This document shows positions 28,101 to 40,100 of a stretch of 64,000 nt of DNA, one piece after another; within the stretch, counting starts at the first letter, position 1, and each line of letters begins with the position of its first letter. The translations under genes and the position numbers were made by a program. Source of the DNA: Eopsaltria australis (Eukaryota > Chordata > Aves > Passeriformes > Petroicidae); the NCBI GenBank assembly GCA_034509425.1, contig JAVTVJ010001243.1, positions 661,303-725,302 on the forward strand, in the 5' to 3' direction. Below the pieces are notes generated by a model. It ran no database searches and had not been told where the DNA came from. It saw only the letters and a list, made by a program, of their open reading frames with translations.

Positions 28101-31100
28101 ATTATGACTCCATTGGCAGCATTGTCAGGAAAAACGTTGTACTTGGAAGTCACAGAAGATAATTTTAATACAGATCTTGAATTCCAGCTCCATTGTACTT
28201 CCCGCCCCAAAGACGTATTTTCATGTGTGGCATAAAATGGTCCTTTCAAAAGGTAGAGTCTGACAGGTCCATGTGTGATGAAAGGAAAATTAGCGTCTTG
28301 TCAAACAACGGGATAATTTTTATTCATTGTATGATTAGGGTTTAGGTTTTTTTCCAACTGAATGTCAGAAAGCAGTTCAAGAACAGCAACAGCAGTTCTC
28401 ATAGCTTTGCCACATGCAAGCATTCAGAAACCATGAATAAAGCAACCTGGAGAGCTAGCCAGAATGACTCTGTAATAATTATTTTCTTAAATAAATATTA
28501 TGTTCTTTTTTTTTTCTTAATTTTCATTGGCTTTTGGAAGTTTACAGAGTTCATAGTTTAGAGCCATTTCCTGGGATCAAAGTATTTAGAAATGTGCCTT
28601 TTCTAAACTTCAAATTTTCAGGCAGTCACATAACTTCTGAAATGAGAACTCAAGAGGCAATTCTCAATGCCATCAGAGCATGTTCACACAGGTAAAGGAA
28701 GGCATGTGGACCTTCGGCACCAATATTGTCTCTAGTCTAGGAGAATGTATCCCATTCAGGACTTGTGAAGAGCACTTGTGGAAGCTGCTCTTGGAGCCAC
28801 AAAGCAGCAATCACATCACAGGTGGACTCTCTCCATTCTTTTCTCTCAGAGAGCAATCCCAATACTGGGGGCAGGGGGAGAGCCTCCCCAAGGAAATATG
28901 TCTCAGGAAGAGACATGGGGAATCAGGATGTGTAATCTCTAATTCTGCACATGTGCATAGCCCCAACCCTCATCCCACTGACATCCATACTATCTGCCCA
29001 CCTCTCTGCCTGTACAGGATTTAGGGATTGTTTAGTTTCCCCTTGAGATGCTTATAATGGTTGTAGTGAAATGTGCTGATTCAGGAATGCAGCCTGATGT
29101 GGGTCTTCCCTTGTACATATTGGAAGATCCACCAAAAAATAAGGCATAAAATCCACTGAGGAATGTATGAGATTTGATTATACAGTGGCAATTCCTCATC
29201 CCAAGTGCCTAAGCCATGGCACGGACCAGGCTAGTCCGTAGCCTAGACAAAGCAGTGCAAGGATTACAGTGGATCTCAGCCTGAATATGAGTTTAAAAAT
29301 AGTCACACTGCTGCATATATGACAAATCCATACTCAAACATATGGTTGGCAGTATTACAAATGAAGGAATTTGTGGACCTGCCAGGGAGAATCCTGGTGA
29401 CAGAAACAACTCTGATCAATTCACTGAAAAACATCATCTACAAGAAAATCTTACAAGAATAGGGTAGTTTTGTCTAGGAAAAAAAAAAGGAAGAAGGAAG
29501 GGCAAGTCTTTGAGGACTAGGTCTTCAGGTTCTCCAGGAAGAGGTAATGGACACACAAAAAAAAGTATTATCTTAAAAGGTAAGGGGAGAGATTTAGGTT
29601 GGGCATTGGAAAACTTTCCATGGTTGTTAAGGTACAGACTGCCTGAGGAGGTTCCTCATCTGTGGAAGACAGAAGAAGGTTATGTAGTGTCTGCACACAA
29701 TGACAGAGCTGGTCATAACATAGGAAAGAGAGAAAGACTGTGTGATGTCTTGAAGTCCTTCCAACACAACTTTCTGTTATTTTGTGGAAAATGCTTAAAA
29801 TACACCTTGAACATGTGCTTCCCTTAAATCACTAACAGGCATAGCTACCAAGCCAGGCATTTCTACTACTGCATGATTTAAAATGACAAAGTATTCCTCG
29901 TTTTAATGTCTGGTAACAGAAACAGACATTCTAAAATAGCTCACCAAAAAGATCTCCAGCACACAGAGAACACTGGTGAAAACTGAGAGTACCTTAAGGT
30001 TTAGTCCAAATGATCTTGAGAGTTTTTGATTCTTGATACCTGAAGTAGGCATTTTTGAAAAAATTGTAGTCAAAATAGCCGTGGGCATCATCTCATATCT
30101 GAACCTCAGAGAGGTATGAAATATTTTTACCCCCACAGCCTGTATTACATTATTCTTCAGGACAGATTGTGTCATGTTTGTCACACATGATTTGCTCTTG
30201 CCCTGAATGTTTTTGCAGCCACTGGCACTGCTACAAAGCAAGTATAAAACACCATCAGGCTAATGAAATGCCTTCTTCTGTACCATGATTCCTCATGCAA
30301 ATGACTCTGCAAAGCCACAGGGAGCAGGGCTCTCCTGTTTTATGCATAGTTACCTGTCACTCTATCTGCACAGGCTGCTTTCAAAGACCTCTTTGTCTGC
30401 AAGGTAAACTCAGGCTGGAGATGATCTCAGAGTTGAAATCCCAGCCAAGGGAAGTCATCGGGCTACAAAACCCACAAAGTTAAAAATACAGGGAGCACTG
30501 GAAAATCAACAGGAAATAACTTCTGCTGACTGAAGGTTTTAGCCTTCTTTCAAACACCAACCAGCAGCGGCCTGTTGGATGGGACAAAGCAGCTACGTGA
30601 AAGCAGCAGCATTCCTTAACTTTGTCTGTTAAAGCAGAAGTGAATGTCAGGCAAAGGTCAGGATTGTCCCTCAGCTCTGATTGTAGATCTGGATGTTTTG
30701 GAGGTAAGATAGCTGAATCCCCCAGACCCTCTGTACTCTCTCCTTGCCAGGGCTCCCTGGACAATGGCTGCCAAAGGGGATTTCTCCTTTTCTTCTGGCT
30801 CCTGACATTAACAGGCCTGAAATTGGTCCTGGCAGTTTGGCATGAAGTACTCACCAGCTCAGGGGGTTCTCAGGCCTGTTTGCAGGTCAGGTGTTTGAGC
30901 ACAGCTTTGTTTGGCCTGACTGCCTCAAGGAAATGCCTGTCAGACGAACTTAGTCAGATTACAAGTGCCCCTCATCGAATTAAGATTGTCCATTTTCACC
31001 CCCAGCAAACAGGAGTGTTAAGCTCTTTGCTACAGACCTTTAGGGAAAATATTTTGAAAGAAAAGCACAAAAAACATGAAAACACAGACCTAGATCTTCC

Positions 31101-34100
31101 CTTTCTTGCGCTGGTGCTCATATCAGATGATCAGATTTTTTCCTCAGCGACAGAAGTTGGAAGTCCACCTCAACAACAGTCTGCTTTCAGAGTAGGACAT
31201 CTCTGAGGCATATGGAGACACAGAGGTGGGGAAAACGTCCTTTCATCTCCCCAGTCCACAGAGCCTCTGGAGCTAATGTGTAAACTAGCAAGCTTATCCT
31301 TGACCCATTGGGGAGAACACTGATGATGCCTAGAGCATCTGATCTTACTGAATTTGTCCAAGGCGGACTCCTCTCTCCCTACATCTCCTGAGATTTTTCA
31401 CATGTATAGAAGGCAGGTGCCTTTTAGGGGTACATGTTTTCTTATCTCTGATCTGAGAGGGTCACTGAAGTGTGACTGTGGCCAACGCAACACTGTGCAA
31501 TCTCTCACGAGTAAAACCCAGGCAGTCACCTGAACCACTGCCAGTCCCTCCCTGTGAGTGTGTCTATGTGGGTATGTGTTTGTGTTTGAAACAGAATTTA
31601 TTTCCTGGCAACAGGAATTTTCCCCATCCTTTCATTGTAATTGGGAGTTACAATGATGTAAGACCATGTAAGGGTGTTGCTTTAAAAAGTTTATGCAGGG
31701 CCACAAGTATGAAATCGCATTACGTCATTGGGTCACTAGTCCACAATCATTGCTTTAAAATTATGTGGATTTTAAAAAAAGAAAGTTGGAAATGATTTTT
31801 TCATTTGTTGTCTGGCCTTTGAGTCTTTACAGGTGTACTAGTTCTCCATTGGCAAGTTTTTTCCATGAGTTCATGAGGACAAAACACGCTTCTTTTTTCT
31901 TTTTCTTTTTCTTTTTTTTTTTTTTTTTTTGTTTGTTTTGTTTTGTTTTGTTTTTTTTTTATGTATAAAAGTTGTTCCCGGCACTATCTTTTGGTTGCAG
32001 CTAATAGAAGTAGCAGAAGAACATTAAATAGTACAAGGATCTCAATAAAGTCCTAAGTATTAGCAGCATCATCTGAGTGTTCTGGTATTAGGTAGCTACT
32101 TGTTACAAGATGATTTTAATGCTGCCCAGTCTTCATCATACTAAGTAAAAAAAAATGCCTTAAAAGGAAAGGGAAAAAAACTGCTCAAAAGAAGAAGATT
32201 AAATTTTCTACCTCAAAAAAATGAAATCTGTTTATTTATATTTATCACAATCACCCCTATATCTTTTGCTCCTCACAGCTGAAATATCCCTTGCCAACTT
32301 TTCCGGCCTTGCAAGCTGTGCCTCTTTTAAAATACAATGTGTTTTAATGATTGAGCAGCTCTGTTAATAACTTACCCAGCTTTGTTAACTCTGTAATAGT
32401 AAAAAATCTTAATAACAAATCGCATCAGGTGACCTCTGCTTATCACCTTCCTGCAACTTAATGAGGTTTAAAAAGGTTTAAATCTTTTGTATTAGGTTTA
32501 TAGCTGGCCAGTGGCACAGCAGCCAACTCAGACATAATTCTAAATGGATGTCTACAAGTGGAAACTTGGAATTTGAATTCAAATGACCTTACCTCTTTTT
32601 ATTATTCTTATTATTATTTCCTGTGTGCATTTTTCAGCTTGCTCATTCTTAATTCCTTCAGTACTTATTACTGCAATAAGCATAAGCCTGTGTACTTTTA
32701 CACCCCAAATGTGGGAGCCATAAATACTTCTGCAGTCTCTCAGGGCAAACCAGCTATAATTGGATCTCCAGTTGCCTCACAGAAAAAAGAAAATAAAAAA
32801 AGAAGGAAAGACACATTCCAGACGAAGCAAATTCTGTGTCTGTGTCCGTGTGTTTGTGTCTCTGCCGCCCTTGAGTAACATTTTGTCCTTCTGCTCCACT
32901 CCAGGCTGAGTTCTCCGAGCTGAACCTGGCTGCTTACGTCATGGGTGGCTGCATGGTGGACATGCAGGTCGTGAGGAACGGCACCAAGGTGGTCAGGTGA
33001 GGAGCACCAGCTGGGCTCGAAAACTGGGGCTTTCTGGATCAACATTGGGGCAAGACTGGCCTCAGGGGGTGACAAGTGTTTGAATCAGGGCGGAACAGTC
33101 CTGTTGGCCTCAAGGATTCTTGGAAGTGGTGAAAATACTGGCCTGACTCTTGTGGGTTTGTATTAGGTCTCAGGTGCACGTTATGCCATGCAGTCATTGT
33201 TTCCAGTCTAGACCCTTCATGCAACAGCAAATGCCTCCTTCTCAGGTTCTTTTTAGCCTCCAGAGTCCCAATAAAAGGGACAACAGATCTTCTTCTCTCT
33301 TGATTTTTCTCTCCTTCTCTGTCAACTAACCTTCATTTTAAAGAGTGGCTCTAATTCGTTAGCCTGCCTGTCTTAGGCCCTGATCCCAGTGGACTACGCT
33401 TGCAATAGCCACTAAGCCCAGTTCAAGAGCAGCCCTGAGGAGAAGTACTTGGTGGTGTTGGAGGATGAGAAGCTTGACGTAAGTCTGCAGTATGCTCTCA
33501 CAGCTCTATAAGCCAACCACACCCTGGACAGCATAAAAAAAACCCAAAAACTATTCTGTGATCCTGATGCTTGCAGCCTGATTTGCTCCTGAAATTCCAC
33601 TTCCTTCATTGTTAGAGATTCCCAGTGCTCTGGCCTTTTCCTGTGGTTGTCTCAGAGGTAATACCTGTCTCTTTTTTTATGGGGATTTCTGTCCTACTAG
33701 CATTACTTCAGAATTGCAGTCATTGCAAACAGAGTCTTTTCCCAAGCCATGCTTCTCCAGTCACACATCCAGTTCATTTCCCAAAAGCATTTCTACTCCT
33801 CTTTCAAGCACCAGAGTGCCAGCAATTTGGAGCTAATGTTGGATGCTTCTTTACAAGTTCTATGTAAAGAATAGTGTATGTTGACACATCTGTGTAGGAT
33901 GCCTCTGTTTACATAGCACCAGTATTACCTTCCACCCAATTGTTCCCAAGCCTTCATCTTTATGAGTTCCGGTCTTTACAACTCTGCATTTCATCTTTGA
34001 TACAATAGCTTTTCTTCGTAATTTCTGTTCCAAATTAATTTTTCTAGCTGCCCTGCTTCTTTCTGTACAATTCTTTAGCACTTTTTGGTGTATTCAGCAT

Positions 34101-37100
34101 CTTTGAGTTTAATAGTGTTGACACATTTAATCAATGCTTTTGTCTGATTGCAACTAGTTCAAAATTAGAGGTAGAGACACATAATTTAGCATGCAGTAGT
34201 ATTTTTGAAAGGGATTATTAGAACAGCTGAAAAACTGTGATTTTGGGCATGCTGGCCTCAGTTAAATCTCTCAAGATGCCATTTCCAGTCCAAACAGTGC
34301 AAAGCAAAACATGTCACTGTCAATTAGCTATGACTGTGGTCCCTCAATTCTTTTCAGGTCTTGACATCTCTCTTACTACATCCACAAGTCTCCATTTGTT
34401 CTTTGGTAAAATTTCATGAGCCTCTGCTAAAAACCTTTAAAGCTGTTTCTGTTACATGCATTTACTTTCTCCTGTGTCTGTTTCTGAGTGGAACAAAGCA
34501 TTATGTCCCACGAACCAGCCACTGGAGCACTCATCAGACAGTGTGCCGTGCTAATGCACTCCTGTGTTCGCTTGCTCATGATGCTGGAAGCTTTCCCAAG
34601 AACCATTTCCTAGGTTGATCACATCTTCATTTTCCTTCCTGTGTCTTTCCCCCCAAAGCCATTCGTACATCTGGCAGAAAGATCTTGAGCTATTAAACTG
34701 AAACTGAAGACAAAATTTATTTTGCAAAACTGTCTGGGGCATGGTGTTCATGTTTCTGCTTGCAGTGAATACACAGGTATCCCAGCTACCATTTGTGCAT
34801 GGATATTTGTATGTGAAATATGTGTTTTTTGAATGGCACTAGCTCAGGGGTTTTTTTTTTGTTTTCATCCCTGCACATTTAAGGACACATTTGCATTGTG
34901 GGTAGTGGATTTGGTAAACACATACTTGTCTGGATATACAATTTATATAGCATATGCTACATGCCATAATCCTTGCAAGCAGCCAGTATTTGTTTACAGC
35001 CTGTGCTGATGTGCTCCTGTTGTGCCAAGCTCAGTGAGTTTAAGAGCTTAGATCAGCCAATTTCCACAACCATTCCTAGCAATACTCTAGAAGGTATAGA
35101 AATTAAAACTCTTCTTCACTTTAGAAAGCAAATTGTGGAACTGTACTGTCTGGAGGAACCTCAACCCATCCACATGGTTGCAGCTGCTTCCTATTCCCTT
35201 CAAATCCCCCCATCCCACCCACAGCTATGTCCTACCTGGCCACAAACACCCTTCAGAGTGGCCAGCCACAGGGAGACACCTTCAACTCACATGTGTGCAC
35301 CAACCCTGCTGCTGCTGTCATCTTTTTTCCATTACTTATGAGGCCTCTGTTAATTATTAAGCAAAATATTCATTCAAAATGGAGTGGTGGTGAAATGGTG
35401 ATGGTGAAATGTAATACTCATGTTTTTTGAATACCCAGGGTCATGGAAATCCCACTGACATTTTATAGGAAGGTACATACAACAGCATCTTGCTAACAAG
35501 CACGTTTGGGACTCCCCGCTGCTGGAGCCCTGCCTGCTTCACATTCCTCTTCAAAGGGAGAGCAACAGAATGTAGCAGTTTAGTGAAAAGACAGTGAATA
35601 TACTACAGACCAGTAGATTTAAATCACTGAAAGAATGAATTTCTTAAGAGCAGCAATTAATATTGCTATTAAGCAACCATTGGGCTGCTCTGTCCAGTTT
35701 GACATTGGATTGCTTACTGATAAACTATCTGACAATTTATTAGCCTATTAAATGCTGTCATTTTGGAGCAGATCGCCTCTTTCTTTAAATTGGAAATACC
35801 ATATTGCACATGCAAAGCAAATTTTAAACCAAAGTCTTTTTCTGCTGATCACTTGATATTTTATGACACCTTGGAGTTAAGGCTTTTTTCAGACCCCATG
35901 TCAACTGATTTGAACTGTACCAGAAAAAAATGTGGTTCTTTTACCTGGAAGATAAATCCCCTAATGAGAAGGTATAACAGTCCTTAAAGCCTTCCATTTA
36001 CCACTTGCCTCAGGAAAATTAAAAAGAAAAAAAAAAATATGCTTTAGAAATATTACTGGCAATTGCAGAAAGCAAAGACATGGACGTGTACATGAATCCT
36101 AGCCTGTGTATCTTGAAATAAGTAGCTACAAGTAAGTTACCAATCAATCTAACTGAAACTGGGCATTACTTTGCTTGCCTGATTTTTAAAACAAACGTGG
36201 CTCCAAGAATTTAATTTTACAGTGATGATGTTCTGGGTCTCCAGTTCCTCTTTTTTTAGCTACGAAGTTCTGCACATCTCTAGGAGGGGGTGGAGGATTT
36301 GAGATAGTGTCAGCAAAATGTGCCACTGGAGACAGAGGCTATCATCCAACAAATCTAAAAAACTGCATCTGTATTTTCTGTGCCAGTTCCACCATGTGTT
36401 GTGAAGGCTCCAGCAGCCTATTCAGCACATTTCCTTCAGACACAGAGCTGGCCATGAGGGATCTTGTGCAGTCTCCAGCAATCATTTTCCTGTGTCAGTG
36501 CCCTGTAACCCTTGCCCTGACTGAGCACACTGGTGGGATGAGCTGGGCACCAGGAGAAGTGGTGGGCTCAGCCAGGCCTGGTGGGGTGAGGAATCTCCCA
36601 CACATTAGTCCTTGTTGCCCCAGCACTTATTTGGACAAAAATGGCAGCAGACCTTCCCTATTGAAAAGTTAAATATAGGAAGCAGGAGGTAGTTTTTATT
36701 CATCCCAAAGGATCCCTCACCAACTTAGACGTAGCAACTCTTACAACAGAGAAATGGAATCGTTTCTGGGTGCAATGGCTGGAGTACTATAGAGTATGTA
36801 AAAACAAGTGTAGGTTTATGCCTACTTTCAAAATACTTGGGTGGATTCTTCATCCTCCTCCCAGTGCATACACGACCTTATTTTGGACAGGTCTGGAGAC
36901 ACAAACAGAAAGAGACAGAGTGAACCATCTGGAGTCTAATTTACTCTAGAAAGCTCTTGGACTATGTCACTTTTACTGGGGTTAGATGTCAGGAATGGGA
37001 TTTTTATTTTCACATTTCTCTGAAGAGCCCTTCATATCAACATTTTGGCGGTGCAAAGAGGCTGTCGCTGTTGGCACTGCACCCACTCTGAGATGCATTT

Positions 37101-40100
37101 ATGTTTTCAGGACATTATAAAAGTGTCTAAGCAGAAATGAAAATTTAGGCTGTGTCTGCTGCTGACAGCAACAGTTACTCTCCCAAACTATGATCTCAGG
37201 TTCTGTATTAGATTAAATGCAGTTTTATGCTTGACTGTTGGGTTTCACAAGACTTCAGTTATTAATTCCAGTAGATATAAGAATAAGGCAGGGATGCGTT
37301 GAAAATCTGGACAGCACTTTTACCTGGGGAATACTAATGTCTTTGGGAGCGTTTCAGACTTTTAAGGATATAAATTAATCATGCACTGGACTGCTCTTAT
37401 CTCCTGTCTCCCTGTAGAGCTGCCTCTTTTGCCATTGGGGCTAATCATCCAGAAGAGAAAGCACATTTTCCTGTTCTCATGGGACCTGTCAGAGTGGTGG
37501 CCATAGCACTTTCAGTGTGGTGTGCAGGCTCAGTGCAACCCCACAGCACAGACAGCAGCTGCTGGATCAGGAGATGCCCAGGGTCTGAAGTGGGGAAGGA
37601 CCCTGTGTGGAAAAATGGCCCTGGCAAGTGTAGAGGGGTGTCCAATTTCTTGTCTCTCCAGGACTATTTGTTCACAAGAGTTGATGGTTTCTTGCAGTTC
37701 TTCTGCAAAGAGAATGCCCAGGAAGATCATGGGAGTAGCTACTGTCCCTGAACACTGATGTAGGAAGTATTGGTAGGCAGTAGGTCATTTTCCACCTTCT
37801 CATGTTCCAGGAAGCTTGTGCCAAGGACAAACCCCAGTCTCTGTCTAATCTCTGTCTTTTTTAATTTAACTCTTGACCTAATTAGGGTCTTTTTTGGAAT
37901 GTGTTTTTCTAGTTATTGATGTTGTTTCGGGGGGTGGGAGTAGGATGGTGTTGTTTTTGTTGGTCGGTCAAGTTGGTTGGTTGTTTTGCTGCTTCTAAAC
38001 TAAATTTCTGCAATTTTCTGTGAAGTTGCAGATAGGAGAAAAAAATGGCAGAAACTGATTGGGAAAGTGTAGGTTTCTAGCAGCCAGATGGAAAAATATG
38101 TTGAGCTCGTGATTTTCCCAAGTTCCACACAAGGTGCCACATTGGAGTACAATATGTGCTATGTATTTAATGCTGAGAAACATTTGGGCAATATTTTTTC
38201 TATTGATGGCATGGCAATCCATAAATGTAATGGAGACATGTGTGTAACAGTCTGTAAGCTTTTGAAAATCCAGTTTAGGCAAGAGACCAATGTGCCAAAT
38301 GACCACTTTCCTCACTGAAATACCCTGCAGAGACAATGAGCTGGGGAGAGGTGTCTAATGAGTACAGCCTGGCAAGCTGCAGATACATATGAAGCAGTTT
38401 AACACCTCTAGTAAACATTCATAAACGGAGACATTATTCCCACATGGGGGTATGATCTAACATTGTTTTTCAGTAATATCTCCCCAGTCTTCACCTGTCT
38501 GTCCCCGTCCTCTATTTTTTTTTTTTTTTTTTGAGCAGTGAGTACAAAAGAGAAGAGACAGAGGGGTGTGATTATTTATGTATTTATTCTCAGTTACTTC
38601 CACCTCAGCTCCTGCTGCTAAACAGCTGCTTGGAGGCCTGCTTCTCCCTTTGGGGTTTGGATGTCCCAGATGAAAAATGTCCCCTTCACCTCCCGAGCAG
38701 CTGGCGCCCAGCAGACGTGCAGGCAAGACGCTGGCAGTGATTGGGAAAACATTCAGCATGCAGGCAGCTGCCAGAAAGCAAAAGTCACTCTGAGCAGGCC
38801 AGGATAGGGAGCATCTCACATACTGAACTACTCCCTGACCCTTTTTACATTGACAGTAATTCTTTCCAATAAGGAATGAGCCACCAGGATCTAGAGCACC
38901 CAATAATTAGCTAATCCAGGATTAAAGACAAAAATGATTTAAAACTTCTGTACATTGTTTCAGTCTTGATCAGCTATATTTTACCAATCCTGCTATATTT
39001 GTCTCCCTTTCACAGGGGTTTTTACTAAGGCTTCTTCCAGGGAATGGCAATCATCCTAACATCACTTCAAAGTTAGCCCTGCAATGAGCATGGTGTTGGG
39101 CCAGATGGTTTCCAAAGATCCTCTCCAACCTAAACTACCCTATGACTTTATCCTGTGATATTGGAAAGTATTTGGATCACCTTCTGTAAAAGCTTAGGAT
39201 CACAAGCATTTTGAAGGCAAGTTGCTGTTGGCAGGTGTGGTTGTTACTCCTTTCAGGCTTTGTCCGAGGCCACATGCTTTTCCTTGTCAGTGTTGATCAG
39301 TTTAGAAGTAAAATACATGGCAGACTTTGGAGACTGCCAGAGTACAGTTCAGAGAGTGTGTGACATGATTTAATGGTTAGTTGAGAATTGATCTGTGTCT
39401 GAAAAGCAAATCAGAGCATCTTCCAGGGCGTCCTCATCTGCCTACAGTGGTGTTGGTCCTACTGCAACTGTGATTCCTGGCTCCTGCTGCTTCCCTGCAC
39501 TGATCTCCCCCACCCCCAATGTTTTTAACCCAGCCATTCTCTATTACAATGTTCAAAAAACCCCCTGCTTCTCTTCTCAAGACTGGTAAAGAGAGGTTGT
39601 GCTTTATTCTATGTTGCTTTCTTTTTTTCTCTAAAACCAGCATTTTGTTAACTTATTTATATAAGCAATCACATTTGTTCTTTCTTTGAATAACTTCAGA
39701 AGGGTTTATTTCTTTCTGTGGAAAATATGACATGAGGTTTCAAATGAAATGACATTTTTATCTTAGCAAATTTTCCACTTTACTAAAACATCAAACAGAA
39801 TGCTAAATCTAACACTGGGATAGGGGGAAATGTCATTGATTTAATACTAATTTTCAGTAACGTAATAACAATGCTATTAACACCCAAGCAAAGCACAAAA
39901 ATAACTTGTTCCTATTTATAAATGCCATTTTCTATTAGGTGTCAGACACCTGAGGCACTGCATATTTGGAGAGATTTTTGCACTTCTTGGGCAAAAGTTT
40001 CAGCCTCTTATGGCTTGGACTTGTGCCTCAGAAGCTTCCCTGAAGGCTTCATTAATTTCCAGTAACGCAAAACTTATTGTGTCATATTGCTTAATTATCC

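Larger units (their letters stand above)
23300..32904 (+). other. SYN3 intron after coding exon 2 (9.6 kb)
   Basis: GTCAGT donor and CACTCCAG acceptor. It holds probable CR1 fragments near 24140, 27490 and 29530 and the T-rich tract near 31.9 kb. The longest open frame (about 30622-31206, + strand) has no recognisable domain. Confidence 0.9.

Noticed and set aside
30622..31206. Longest open frame, about 194 codons, + strand, in a SYN3 intron
   Set aside because: It does not start with ATG, has no recognisable domain and no coding-like composition, and lies in an intron where frames of this size arise by chance.
38457..38903. 148-codon - strand frame with a Lys run
   Set aside because: The Lys run is the translation of the 18-base poly-T tract; nothing else suggests a protein.
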